From: GCA-2746795 sp964643965
GTDB taxonomy: Bacteria; Chloroflexota; Anaerolineae; Promineifilales; Promineifilaceae
Reading direction: 5' to 3'
Assembly: GCA_964643965.1 (NCBI GenBank)
Contig: CAZXVH010000065.1
Location: 1 to 29,782, forward strand
Length of the DNA stretch: 29,782 nt
Shown here: positions 1 to 8,948 of the stretch, in pieces
Layout of the letters: every line of letters starts with the position of its first letter
Numbering within the stretch: position 1 is the stretch's first letter
Notes under the pieces: model-generated
Seen by the model: only the letters and a program-made list of their open reading frames with translations
Told to the model about the DNA's origin: nothing
Database searches by the model: none
Program-made: the position numbers and the translations under genes

Positions 1-32
1 GGTAGTCTGGTAGTCTGGTAGTCTGGTAGTCG
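1..32. repeat. 8-bp tandem repeat at window edge
   Basis: GGTAGTCT is repeated three times, followed by a fourth copy ending in G instead of T. The array begins at the first base of the window, so its full length is unknown. It lies just beyond the 3' end of the radical SAM gene. No function can be assigned; it looks like simple intergenic filler. Confidence 0.8.
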
Positions 33-37
33 GGCGG

Positions 38-1576
38 TTAGAGGGTGATGTTTTCCAGGGAGATGAAGGTGGTAGTGCGGGTGTCGGAACCGGAACGGCC
101 GTTTCCATTTCCCGTACTACAGGCCACACCACAAGAGGCGCCACCGCCATCGGCCGTGCGTTTGCCATCACGGGCTTCGCGCTCGATGCGACAGCCGCCG
201 CCGCACAAGGGCAGGTCGGGGCATTGCCAACACTTTTCCGGCAAGCCCGCCCACACCGGATCATCTTCGCGGTCGCGGAAACTGCGGAATAGTTCGCTGC
301 GCCAAATTTGCGACCACTCATCACGCAAAATATTGCCCGCCGCCACGTAGAACGATTGGCAAGGCAGCACATCCCCGTTTGGCTCAATGCAGATCGAGTA
401 TTCCCCCGCATTGCACCGTTTCGCCCCAATTTCCAGCTCCACCGGCGACATACGGCAATATTCCGTGGGCGTATACCACAAGAACTTCATCCCCTTTTCG
501 GCGGCATGGTCGCGCACCCGCACCAGCAACGGAGGCATCTCTTCTTCCGTCAGGGCGTTGGGATCGGCAAAACCGCCGCCGCTGTAGATCATGCCGTTCA
601 TGGCAAAGGTGCGGATGCCCAGGTCGTAGAGGAAGTCGATGATCTCTTCCACGTGATCCCTGTTGCGCCGCATCAAGGTGGTATTGGTGATGGTATGGAC
701 GCGGCTGGCGACGGCGTTTTCGATGCCGCGCACCGTCTGATGGAAGGAGCGGGCGTTCATCACGGCGTCATGCACCTCGGGCCGATTAGAGCCGAGGGTA
801 ATTTGCACATGATTGAGACCAGAGGCCGCCAATTCATCCATAAACGGTTGGTGCGCCATGCGACGGCCGTTTGAATTCAAGCCCACCACATGACCCAGCC
901 CGTCGGCATAACGGATGAGCGCCGGCAAATCGGGGTTGAGGGTGGCCTCGCCACCGGTAAAGATGAGATGGGGCACACCCTGAGCGTGGAGCGTGTCGAT
1001 CACCCGTTTCCAATCGGCCACCGTTAACGAGGCCATATCGAAGCGGTCGGGTTCGTTGTAACAATGGTTGCAGGCGTTGTTACAGCCGTAGGTAATGGCT
1101 AAATCAGCTTTGTAAGGGGCGTTGGCGCGATGGCTGAAGAGGGCGGTCGTTTGGAGGGTGTTGGGCTGTAAATCATTGACGGCGCAGGTGGGGCAGTCCG
1201 CTCCCGGTTCACGGAAAGCTTGCACCATGCTATAAATTTGTGCCAGTTCTGTGTGCATTTGGGGACGATCTTGGGGGTGCAGCCGCCGGTTGAGAGCAGA
1301 CCGCGCCTGGCTTTGCGGCACGTCACAGAGCGCAAAAAAGGCCATCTCAGCGGCCGTGGCATTCAAATGCACCACATCCGTCACATCCACAAACAGCACG
1401 CCAGAGCGATCATCCTCCAGCCGAAAATGGATGCGTTTTTGGCCTCCGTTTAACGGCACATCAAAGGTTTGCAATCCGGGCGTAGGGGTGGGTAAGTCTG
1501 AAAAAGAAGCGCGGAAGCTGCCTAAATCCTGCCACAAACCATGCCATAGACGTTGGCTTAAGTCTATGCCCAACAT
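38..1576 (-). CDS. Radical SAM/SPASM peptide-maturase-like protein
   Basis: A 512-residue protein. The radical SAM cluster motif CNNACNHC has Cys at about 165, 169 and 172 and binds the 4Fe-4S/SAM centre; FTGGEATL follows. The C-terminal SPASM-type cysteines are in CNAGEYSICIEPNGDVLPC and CWQCPDLPLCGGGC and should hold auxiliary Fe-S clusters. Residues about 60-110 (LNATAAEMAFFAL) resemble a PqqD-like RiPP recognition element. Family knowledge suggests peptide or protein modification, but no precursor peptide is visible; it could lie beyond the left edge. I chose the ATG at 1576 because AGGTGG sits 6 nt upstream; a GTG at 1606 would add 10 residues without a good RBS. The C-terminus carries an unusual Gly/Cys/Ser/Thr-rich tail after the last SPASM cysteine. 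The exact substrate is unknown. Confidence 0.85.
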   Translation of the reverse strand: MLGIDLSQRLWHGLWQDLGSFRASFSDLPTPTPGLQTFDVPLNGGQKRIHFRLEDDRSGVLFVDVTDVVHLNATAAEMAFFALCDVPQSQARSALNRRLHPQDRPQMHTELAQIYSMVQAFREPGADCPTCAVNDLQPNTLQTTALFSHRANAPYKADLAITYGCNNACNHCYNEPDRFDMASLTVADWKRVIDTLHAQGVPHLIFTGGEATLNPDLPALIRYADGLGHVVGLNSNGRRMAHQPFMDELAASGLNHVQITLGSNRPEVHDAVMNARSFHQTVRGIENAVASRVHTITNTTLMRRNRDHVEEIIDFLYDLGIRTFAMNGMIYSGGGFADPNALTEEEMPPLLVRVRDHAAEKGMKFLWYTPTEYCRMSPVELEIGAKRCNAGEYSICIEPNGDVLPCQSFYVAAGNILRDEWSQIWRSELFRSFRDREDDPVWAGLPEKCWQCPDLPLCGGGCRIEREARDGKRTADGGGASCGVACSTGNGNGRSGSDTRTTTFISLENITL

Positions 1577-1619
1577 GAGAAACCACCTGAGTTTGCAGGG
1601 TCGCACTTTTTTATTTTAT

Positions 1620-1961
1620 TTACCATTTTGGTTTCTCCTCAAATTGATAACTGGCGCCGCAATATTCGCAGTTGACAAAAATGGCGCCGGCTTCAACGCT
1701 GATGGATTTTTCGCTGAGGGGGGCGTCGCAGTTTTGGCAGCGGATTTGCTCTAAATCCACATCGCCGCTGAGGTCGATTTTCTGCACGACGGTAGTTTGG
1801 TGCTGCTGGGGACGCATGCGGGCCATGTAGACAAAGCCACCGGCGGCGATGAGCAAGACAATGCCAAAGCCAATACGGATAAGCTGGCCTTGTGAGCCAA
1901 CCAGGAAAACAAAGCCAAAAAAAGCGAGGGCGGCTGCAATAAGATAGGAAACGATTTTCAT
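1620..1961 (-). CDS. Two-helix membrane protein with C-terminal zinc ribbon
   Basis: A 113-residue protein. Two hydrophobic helices fill the first half (about residues 4-24 and 29-50). The cytoplasmic tail has two CxxC pairs, CQNC and CEYC, about 25 residues apart, forming a probable zinc ribbon. The ATG at 1961 is preceded by AGGAGG at ideal spacing, which rules out the longer start at 1994. It is transcribed in the same direction as the radical SAM gene 43 bp downstream, so the two may share a transcript. I do not recognise a named family. Similar small zinc-ribbon membrane proteins are common in Chloroflexota, and no biochemical role can be read from the sequence. Confidence 0.75.
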   Translation of the reverse strand: MKIVSYLIAAALAFFGFVFLVGSQGQLIRIGFGIVLLIAAGGFVYMARMRPQQHQTTVVQKIDLSGDVDLEQIRCQNCDAPLSEKSISVEAGAIFVNCEYCGASYQFEEKPKW

Positions 1962-2067
1962 AGAACCTCCTGTTCTAATTCCGGTTGCTTGCAACGTGGG
2001 TTATTGTATCATGGGATGAAGAAATGAGGGTATTGGTTTGGGAAACGGTAGCTGTCTACCACACAAT

Positions 2068-2076
2068 TGTTATAAT
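2068..2076 (+). promoter_or_regulatory. Candidate extended -10 promoter
   Basis: TGTTATAAT combines a perfect TATAAT with the TGn extension, about 155 bp upstream of the UbiB-like gene. No convincing -35 hexamer lies 16-18 bp upstream, so this rests on the extended -10 alone. Confidence 0.35.
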
Positions 2077-2230
2077 TCGTTATCACTTCCCGTTTTTCGT
2101 GGGTGGGGCAGAGAGAAAAAGTAAGCGTTCAATCCCTCTGGGGTCTTTTGAAATTTTGAATATCAAATGACGAGATTCCTAGAGGTAAAAACTTCAAGCG
2201 TCTAACTGGTTAGAAGAAGTAGGAGGAGTT

Positions 2231-4384
2231 ATGATTCGGTTAACGATACGTGTTTTAGTGTATGCGCTGGTGCTGGCGATTGCCATCACTTTGTCTCCAG
2301 GTATCACCATTTATCCCCTCATACCGGGCGTCGTGGATATTAGCGCCACCTTTCTTTTATTTGGCATCTTGTTTGGCCTGATCAACGCCTTTGTCAGACC
2401 CTTGGTGCTGCTTTTTACAGCCAGACTGGTACTGCGTACCATGGGCGTATTTGCCATCATCATCAACGTCAGCTTGCTCGGGCTGATGAGTTGGCTGGCT
2501 GGTGATGTTTTAATCATCAGCGAACCCCGGCTTCTCTGGCTTTTGTTTGGCGGCGCTGTTTTAACCATTGTGTTGATGGTATTGGAATCGTTATTTGGCC
2601 TGGAAATGCCCGCCTTCCGCAGCCAGATCGAAACCCAGTTTTACTGGCGTTGGGTGGGGTTACTCTCAGACGGCCGTCGTAATAAAATTGCCGACAACTT
2701 ACGCGCCTCACAAATCACCACCATCATCATGCGCTACACACAAGACATTGCGGTAGACATGACCCCCCTGTCTCGTTTCCGCCACTTCATGCAGAGAATG
2801 CTCTTCCAAGATGTGGACCTGATGGACGAGCTAACATTGCCGGAAAAGACACGGTATATGATCCAGGAGCTTGGCCCCACTTTTGTCAAGTTCGGCCAAA
2901 TTGTCAGCAGTCGTACCACAGATTTACCGCCCGAGTGGGAAGAGCAGTTGGCGAAGTTACAAAGCAATGTCCCCCCCTTCTCTTATGATAAAGCACGAGA
3001 GCTTCTTATTAAGGAATTAAAGGACACGCCCGAGAATTTGTTCGCATCGTTTGAGAAGACGCCTTTTGCGGCAGCGTCCACGGCGCAGGTTCATCGAGCT
3101 ACGCTGCATGATGGTACGCAGGTTGTCATCAAAATACAGCGCCCCAATATTGATGTGGCCGTGAGAGCGGATCTCAATGTGATCAATGACCTGACCAAAC
3201 GGGTGCAAAGAAAACAAGAGTGGGCCAAAACAATGGATCTTTACGGTCTGGTGGATGAATTTGGTCAATCTATCTTATATGAATTGAATTATCGCAATGA
3301 AGCCTCCAATGTTAGCTTGTTAGCCCGTAATATGGCTCGATTCGACACCATTCATGTACCGGCCGTCTACTTTGAGTTTACGACCGACAAGATATTGACG
3401 ATGGATTTCATGTCCGGCGTCAAAATCAGCGAGGTCGATCAGATTGAAGCGGCTGGCTGGGATCGCTCCGTCATCGCCCGAGAATTTGTGCAAGCGATGA
3501 TCAAGCAAGCGTTGTTTGATGGCTTCTTCCATGCCGATCCGCATCCGGGCAATGTATTAGTCAACCTGGAGACGGGGCAAATCGAATTCTTAGACATGGG
3601 CTTGATGGGCGAGTTGAACCGGATGCAGCGCATGGCTTTGGGCGATGTGCTGGTATCCATGGTGGAAGGGGACGGTTACAGTTTAGGCAAGGCAGGGATG
3701 CGCTTGAGCCGTCCTTTGCCAGGCGCCGTCGTCGATGAAAAGGCGTTTCTGGAAGCGATGGAACGCTTTGGCGACCGCTTCTTGGGCAGTGATGCCCCTA
3801 TGGATGAAGCCTTTAACGCCCTGCAAACAATGATGGGGAAATACGGCCTGCGCCTGGATCGTAATTTTGTATTGGCGTTTAAGACGTTGATGCAAGCCGA
3901 CCAGATTATTCGCACCTTAGACCCCGGGATTAATTTCTCGAAAACGGCCGTTGAGAGCAGCACCCTTCTTATGCGTGATGAAATCAACATAGAGAACCTG
4001 TCTGAAATGGTCTCCAAACAAATATCACGCAGCACCCGAGAAGTTATCTACCGCATTCCTACCCTGGTAGAAGCCACCACCAAATGGCTGGATCAATACG
4101 AAAAGGGTGAATTCTCCGTCAAAATTGATACCAGCGAATTAACACCGCAGGTTGAAAAATTTGACAAGGCATTATCTAAAAGCCTGGATCGATTGTTATT
4201 AGGATTGGTATTAACCGGGTGGCTCGTGGGGGCCGCCATCGCCAGCACTATCGAAGTAGATGTCTGGGGATTTTCGCTGTCGCAGTTGGCTTTTTACATG
4301 TTTTTAGTCGGCGCTGCCATCGGCGCATTTGTCGTGGTTCAGACTATCTTACGTTTGAATAAAGAAGATGATACGTTTGAATAA
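2231..4384 (+). CDS. UbiB/ABC1 atypical kinase fused to holin-like membrane domain
   Basis: A 717-residue protein. Residues about 1-125 form four hydrophobic helices with the segment FGLINAFVRPLVLLFT, typical of the phage-holin superfamily IV (PF04020-like) membrane family. Residues about 200-540 are an ABC1/UbiB/AarF atypical kinase domain: ELGPTFVKFGQIVSSR (the KxGQ region), AAASTAQVHRA in the A-rich loop, VVIKIQRP with Lys at about 301, HADPHPGN with Asp at about 436, and LDMGL with Asp at about 455. Two more membrane helices close the C-terminus. UbiB-family members bind ATP and support isoprenoid quinone or lipid metabolism at membranes; the substrate here is unknown. AGGAGGAG just before the ATG fixes the start. 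The fusion with a holin-like module is unusual for the family as I know it. Confidence 0.88.
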   Translation: MIRLTIRVLVYALVLAIAITLSPGITIYPLIPGVVDISATFLLFGILFGLINAFVRPLVLLFTARLVLRTMGVFAIIINVSLLGLMSWLAGDVLIISEPRLLWLLFGGAVLTIVLMVLESLFGLEMPAFRSQIETQFYWRWVGLLSDGRRNKIADNLRASQITTIIMRYTQDIAVDMTPLSRFRHFMQRMLFQDVDLMDELTLPEKTRYMIQELGPTFVKFGQIVSSRTTDLPPEWEEQLAKLQSNVPPFSYDKARELLIKELKDTPENLFASFEKTPFAAASTAQVHRATLHDGTQVVIKIQRPNIDVAVRADLNVINDLTKRVQRKQEWAKTMDLYGLVDEFGQSILYELNYRNEASNVSLLARNMARFDTIHVPAVYFEFTTDKILTMDFMSGVKISEVDQIEAAGWDRSVIAREFVQAMIKQALFDGFFHADPHPGNVLVNLETGQIEFLDMGLMGELNRMQRMALGDVLVSMVEGDGYSLGKAGMRLSRPLPGAVVDEKAFLEAMERFGDRFLGSDAPMDEAFNALQTMMGKYGLRLDRNFVLAFKTLMQADQIIRTLDPGINFSKTAVESSTLLMRDEINIENLSEMVSKQISRSTREVIYRIPTLVEATTKWLDQYEKGEFSVKIDTSELTPQVEKFDKALSKSLDRLLLGLVLTGWLVGAAIASTIEVDVWGFSLSQLAFYMFLVGAAIGAFVVVQTILRLNKEDDTFE

Positions 4385-4445
4385 CCTGTACCGAAAACTT
4401 GTTTTTAGGCAATTGCGAATCACCTTGTCAGGAGGTAAATAGATC

Positions 4446-5108
4446 ATGTTTTTTATAAATTTAATCGTAACACTTATCTTAATCGGCTTAGGTCTTTATA
4501 TCTTATTTGCTGGTCGACGCCTGCTTTGGGCCACATTGGGCATTGTGAGCATCTCAACAGCCGCTAACTTATTGGCGGTCTTAGTAGCAGGCGACGACGC
4601 CGGCCGAGATTTGATTAAAAATCAAGATTTATTCTTGTTGGGAATTGTCCTCCTGGTTGGCATTATAGGGGTGGCGCTTGGCAAATATAAACCGGACATC
4701 GCCGTACTCTGCATTGGCTTTATCGCTGGAGCCGATGCAACCTTATGGTTTTATAGCATATGGAATCATTTCATGACAAACGTGGCGCGACAATCAGAAC
4801 GGTCAGCCTATGTAACTGGCCTTATTCTCATTGTGATCGGCGGGTTCCTCGGTTTATGGTTGATACACAAGCTGCGTGACGAAACCTTGATTTTGGTCAC
4901 AACCTTTGTGGGTACAGAACTGATTCTGGACGCTTTTGGCTTCAGTCCCACCAGCAGCCTGACCGCCATCATTATCATCAGCCTGGCTTTAGCCGGCGTC
5001 CTGGTGCAATATGCCATTTATTTGCGTGAAATCAAATCCAGTGAGCTAATCCCCACACCGCATCCTTCCAGCATGGCCTACTTCCAGGACTTGGAGCTAG
5101 ATGTATAA
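4446..5108 (+). CDS. Multi-pass membrane protein, DUF4203/TMEM198-like
   Basis: A 220-residue protein with about seven predicted transmembrane helices, strongly hydrophobic from residue 1 to about 195, then a short polar cytoplasmic or extracytoplasmic tail. AGGAGGT 10 nt upstream supports the ATG. It lies 61 bp after the UbiB-like gene on the same strand and may be co-transcribed. The size and helix number recall DUF4203 (TM198-like) proteins, but I see no diagnostic motif, so the family call is tentative. Function unknown. Confidence 0.7.
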   Translation: MFFINLIVTLILIGLGLYILFAGRRLLWATLGIVSISTAANLLAVLVAGDDAGRDLIKNQDLFLLGIVLLVGIIGVALGKYKPDIAVLCIGFIAGADATLWFYSIWNHFMTNVARQSERSAYVTGLILIVIGGFLGLWLIHKLRDETLILVTTFVGTELILDAFGFSPTSSLTAIIIISLALAGVLVQYAIYLREIKSSELIPTPHPSSMAYFQDLELDV

Positions 5109-5351
5109 CCTCTGACCTTCCCTGTCTCATAAGAACAACGATTCGCCTGTTGCTGCGGCAAACGATTCCCCACTGTGCCGAGTTTGCCAGAGCCATAATC
5201 CTCTATTCCATTTCAAATGATTGGGCAGAGATGTGGTTAGATCGCTCTGCCTTTTAGGAACATTTCTGACTGCCATACCAAGCCTGAACTTGGATAAGCA
5301 CATTGAAAATGATAGTATTGCTGTCCATAACTATTTCAGGGAAAGAGTATC

Positions 5352-6458
5352 GTGACCGAATTGTTTGAACTCACGGGTAATATGCATATGCACACGCCCT
5401 ACTCCGATGGCGAGAAATACCACAAAGAGATTGCCGACGCTGCCATTGACGCCGGACTCGATTACCTCATCGTCACCGACCACAACATCTGGGTAGATGG
5501 GCTAGAAGGTTACTATGAGAACGAAAACGGCCGGGTGCTGTTGCTGGTAGGAGAAGAAGTGCATAACGTGCGCCGCCAACCGCAAGCCAGCCACTTCCTG
5601 GCCCTTGGCGCCGAACGAGAACTTGCCAGCTACGCCGCCGATCCGCAGCGCCTCATCAACGAAACCATTGCCGCCGGTGGCCTCGGTTTTCTGGCGCATC
5701 CGGTGGAAAAAGATGTGCCCATCTTCAACGAACCCAATTATGGTTGGCATGACTGGGATATAGAAAACTTTACCGGGTTAGAAATCTGGAACTACATGTC
5801 CAGCTTCAAAAGCCAACTGGCTATCGCCCTGAATAATCTGCCCGTTAAATGGAAACTCTTCGCTTATTTCACCGTCATCCGCATAGGATTAAATCCAGAA
5901 AAATATATCACCGGACCAGAAGCAGAAACCCTGGCTCTGTGGGATAGGCTACTGGCGGAAGGCAAACAAATTACCGGTATAGGCAACAGCGACGCCCATG
6001 GTACCCCTATGAGCCTCGGCCCTTTACACCGCGAAATCTATCCCTACGACTATCTGTTTCGAGCTGTCAACACTCATATTCTTCTGCCCTCCCCGTTAAC
6101 CGGAAACTTATCCCAAGATAAAAAAATGATTTTCAGCGCCCTGAAACAAGGACATGCCTGGGTTGGCTACGATCTGCCGCAGGCCACAAAAGGCTTTCGT
6201 TTTTCCGGTCAGGGCGTTGGCAAAGGCATCATGGGTGACAAGGTGCAGCTTGACGCAGGCGCTACGCTGCAAGTTAAAACACCAGCGCCGGCCCACATCC
6301 GGCTCATTCATCAAGGTGTGGTGGTGGCGGCGATTGAAAATAAAACAAATCTTACCTTTATTCCGGTGGAAGAAGGCGCTTATCGGGTGGAATGTCTGAT
6401 TTCTTTTGCCGGTAAAGAACGTGGCTGGATTTACAGTAATCCCATCTATCTTTGGTAA
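5352..6458 (+). CDS. PHP-domain metal-dependent phosphoesterase-like protein
   Basis: A 368-residue protein. The PHP metal-binding motifs appear in order: NMHMHTPYSDG near residue 10, VTDHNIW near 42, GEEVH near 68, LAHPVEK near 115 and GNSDAHG near 213. PHP proteins bind two or three divalent metals and hydrolyse phosphoesters; this form resembles the CehA/McbA-type subgroup. The last 90 or so residues look like a beta-rich appendage. No signal peptide is present, so it is probably cytoplasmic. The start is GTG, supported by AGGGAAAGAG upstream; an internal ATG 10 codons later would begin at the first metal motif and is less likely. The substrate cannot be inferred. Confidence 0.85.
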   Translation: MTELFELTGNMHMHTPYSDGEKYHKEIADAAIDAGLDYLIVTDHNIWVDGLEGYYENENGRVLLLVGEEVHNVRRQPQASHFLALGAERELASYAADPQRLINETIAAGGLGFLAHPVEKDVPIFNEPNYGWHDWDIENFTGLEIWNYMSSFKSQLAIALNNLPVKWKLFAYFTVIRIGLNPEKYITGPEAETLALWDRLLAEGKQITGIGNSDAHGTPMSLGPLHREIYPYDYLFRAVNTHILLPSPLTGNLSQDKKMIFSALKQGHAWVGYDLPQATKGFRFSGQGVGKGIMGDKVQLDAGATLQVKTPAPAHIRLIHQGVVVAAIENKTNLTFIPVEEGAYRVECLISFAGKERGWIYSNPIYLW

Positions 6459-6517
6459 GAGTTGACAATACACCCCCGTTTGTATGACAAACCTCATATT
6501 CCCTTCCCCTGCCCCTG

Positions 6518-6526
6518 TGTTAAAAT
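6518..6526 (+). promoter_or_regulatory. Candidate extended -10 upstream of SDR gene
   Basis: TGTTAAAAT has the TGn extension and a five-of-six match to TATAAT, 92 bp before the SDR start. A TTGACA at 6462 is too far upstream to act as its -35. Weak candidate. Confidence 0.25.
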
Positions 6527-6617
6527 CAAATAGTTGCCTGACCATCAGATAGGCGTCAGGTCTCTTTGAGTAAATGAGGTACTATCTATCCAACACTTTT
6601 TACATAGGGAAAAATAA

Positions 6618-7379
6618 ATGACACAACAAATCCCACCTACAAAACCATTACACAAAGTAAAACGAGCTATCGTGATTGGCGCTTCTTCCGGTATCGGGGC
6701 AGCATTGGTGCGGGCGCTGGCCCAGCAGAGCTATGTGGTGGCTGCTTTGGCGCGACGAGAAGAAGAATTAACGGCCGTTTGCCAGCAAGCCCCTCAAGCC
6801 ATCCCCTACGTCCACGATGTCACCGATTTTGAGGCCATCCCCGCCCTCTTTGAGCAGATTATGCAAGAGTTGGGCGGCCTCGACCTCATCATCTACGTCG
6901 CCGGGGTGCAACCGGCCGTCGCTCTGGACGAATATAATACCGACAAAGACAAAGCGATGATTGAAATCAACCTCATGGGGGCCATTGCCTGGCTCAACCT
7001 GGCGGCGATCCGCTTCGCCCGCGCCAAAAAAGGCCATATCGTGGGCATCAGTTCCATTGCCGGCGACCGGGGCCGCGTGGGGTCGCCCGTTTACAATACC
7101 AGCAAAGCCGGTCTCAATACCTACCTGGAAGCGCTGCGTAACCGCCTCTCTAAAAAAGGCGTCACCGTCACCACCATTAAACCAGGCTTCATCGATACCG
7201 CCCTGCTGGAGAACGCGCCCAAAACATTTTGGGTCATCTCGCCGGAAGAAGCGGCGGCCGAAATGATGCAAGCCATCCACTCCAAACGGCAAATCGCTTA
7301 CGTGCCGGCCCGCTGGAGATTAGTGGGCCTGATCGTGCGCCTCATCCCGTCGTTTATCTTCCGGCGGTTGAGTTTTTAA
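6618..7379 (+). CDS. Short-chain dehydrogenase/reductase, DprE2-like
   Basis: A 253-residue classical SDR. The dinucleotide-binding motif is GASSGIGAAL near residue 21, the NNAG-equivalent is YVAGV near 95, and the catalytic residues are the Ser of ISSIAG near 139 and the Tyr and Lys of YNTSK near 155-159. The likely reaction is NAD(P)H-dependent reduction of a keto sugar or alcohol oxidation. AGGGA 8 nt upstream supports the ATG. The next gene, 120 bp downstream on the same strand, is a DprE1-like FAD oxidase. In mycobacteria DprE1 and DprE2 together epimerise decaprenyl-phospho-ribose to the arabinose form, so this SDR may be the reductive partner. SDRs are hard to assign by motif alone, so the DprE2 role is inferred from context and length (DprE2 is about 254 residues). 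Confidence 0.85.
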   Translation: MTQQIPPTKPLHKVKRAIVIGASSGIGAALVRALAQQSYVVAALARREEELTAVCQQAPQAIPYVHDVTDFEAIPALFEQIMQELGGLDLIIYVAGVQPAVALDEYNTDKDKAMIEINLMGAIAWLNLAAIRFARAKKGHIVGISSIAGDRGRVGSPVYNTSKAGLNTYLEALRNRLSKKGVTVTTIKPGFIDTALLENAPKTFWVISPEEAAAEMMQAIHSKRQIAYVPARWRLVGLIVRLIPSFIFRRLSF

Positions 7380-7499
7380 ATTTGGTATAACTCAGCGAGA
7401 CCTGGCAGGTTTAAGCGCCACTTTGTCTGTAAAGATAGCTTGTTCTGCAAAAATGCTTTCGGCGTAATAAACCGATCAGGTCTCTAAATTGGAGCAAAC

Positions 7500-8948
7500 A
7501 TGTTAAAACAAAAAACAAATCAAGCCAACAGGGTTACGCCCCTGCCCAAAGAACATTTAGAACGGGTAGACAGTTGGGGCGGCGCTTCCAGCGGCATGAG
7601 CTATGTCTACCGCCCCACTACCGTTGAGGCGCTGGCCCAGGTGTTTGAGCTGGCTTATAAAAACGGCCGTTCCCTCGGTTTACGGGGTGGCGGCAACAGC
7701 TACGGCGACGCCGCCATGAATGATGAGAATCTGCTGGTCGATCTGCGCCGCATGAGCCGCATCCTGGATTGGAACCCGGAAAGCGGCGTCATCCACCTGG
7801 AGCCGGGCGTCACCCTCGCCACCTTATGGCAGTACGTGTTGGAAGATGGCTGGTGGCCGCCCGTCGTCACCGGCACTTCCCTCACCACCATTGGCGGCTG
7901 CGCGGCTATGAACGTGCATGGCAAAAACGCCTACCAGGTCGGCGCCATTGGCGAACATATCCTGGAATTCGACATGATGCTGCCCGCCGGCGAAATCATC
8001 ACCTGCTCCCCAACCGACAACAGCGACATTTTCTACGCCGCCATTGGCGGCGCCGGGCTGCTGGGCTGCTTCACCAGCCTGACTTTGCAAATGAAACGCA
8101 TCTACTCCGGCAACCTGCGCGTCCATACTCAGGCGCAGGTAGACCTGGCCGGTATGTTTGCTTATTTCGCCGAAAACGTGGCAGATTCCAGCTATATCGT
8201 GGGCTGGATGGACGCCTTTGGCAGCGGCAGCAGTTTGGGACGCGGAGATGTGCATCGGGCTGATTATCTAAAGCCGGGCGAAGATCCCACCCCCAGCCAG
8301 AGTATGCGCCTGGAGAATCAGTTTCCGCCAGAAAACTTGTTTGGCGTCGTACCCAAGTCGATTATGTGGTTGGGGATGCGGCCGTTTATGAACAATGTGG
8401 GGACGCGCTTCGTCAACCTGGCAAAATATTATGCCGGCCATGTCACCGGTGGCGGAACCTATTTGCAGTCCCACGCCGCCTTCCATTTTCTGCTGGATTA
8501 TGTGCCCAATTGGAAGAGATCTTACGGCGCCGGGGGCTTAATTCAATACCAGCCCTTCATCCCCAAAGAAAATGCGCAAAACGCCTTTGCCGACATTTTG
8601 CGCGTATGCCAATATTACGGGCAGCCCAATTACCTGACGGTATTCAAACGCCACCGGCCTGACAAGTTCTTGCTCAGTCATGCCTTAGACGGCTTTTCCA
8701 TGGCCATGGATTTTCGTATTACGGCTGAGAATCAGGAGAAAATCTTAAAGATTACGCGGCAGTTGGATGAGATTGTGCTGGCGGCAAACGGCCGTTTCTA
8801 TTTTGCCAAAGATAGCACCATGCGCCCCGCCATAGCCCGCGCCTTCCTCGGCGAAGAAGCCATCAACCAGTTCGGCGCCCTCAAAGAACGCTGCGACCCG
8901 CACAATATCATGCAGACGAATTTGTGGCGGCGCGTGTTTGAAGGGTAG
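7500..8948 (+). CDS. FAD-linked oxidoreductase, DprE1-like
   Basis: A 482-residue FAD-binding-4/PCMH-fold oxidase. The nucleotide-binding part contains GLRGGGNSYGDAAMN near residue 60, LEPGVTLATLW near 100, and IGGCAAMNVHGKNA near 130-143, which closely resembles the DprE1 segment containing an IHGKNH-type motif. The C-terminus has ANGRFYFAKDSTMRP near 430-445 and a CDPHNIMQTNLWRR ending, as in aldonolactone-oxidase relatives and DprE1. The expected reaction is oxidation of a sugar 2'-hydroxyl on a polyprenyl-phosphate donor at the cytoplasmic membrane. No transmembrane helix is evident. The preceding SDR would supply the reduction. No strong Shine-Dalgarno is visible beyond TTGGAGC 9 nt upstream. 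The polymer served is unknown; pentose-containing glycans are an inference. Confidence 0.82.
   Translation: MLKQKTNQANRVTPLPKEHLERVDSWGGASSGMSYVYRPTTVEALAQVFELAYKNGRSLGLRGGGNSYGDAAMNDENLLVDLRRMSRILDWNPESGVIHLEPGVTLATLWQYVLEDGWWPPVVTGTSLTTIGGCAAMNVHGKNAYQVGAIGEHILEFDMMLPAGEIITCSPTDNSDIFYAAIGGAGLLGCFTSLTLQMKRIYSGNLRVHTQAQVDLAGMFAYFAENVADSSYIVGWMDAFGSGSSLGRGDVHRADYLKPGEDPTPSQSMRLENQFPPENLFGVVPKSIMWLGMRPFMNNVGTRFVNLAKYYAGHVTGGGTYLQSHAAFHFLLDYVPNWKRSYGAGGLIQYQPFIPKENAQNAFADILRVCQYYGQPNYLTVFKRHRPDKFLLSHALDGFSMAMDFRITAENQEKILKITRQLDEIVLAANGRFYFAKDSTMRPAIARAFLGEEAINQFGALKERCDPHNIMQTNLWRRVFEG

Noticed and set aside
308..874. 188-codon plus-strand frame opposite the radical SAM gene
   Set aside because: Antisense to a gene with intact radical SAM and SPASM motifs; His/Arg-rich shadow with no RBS.
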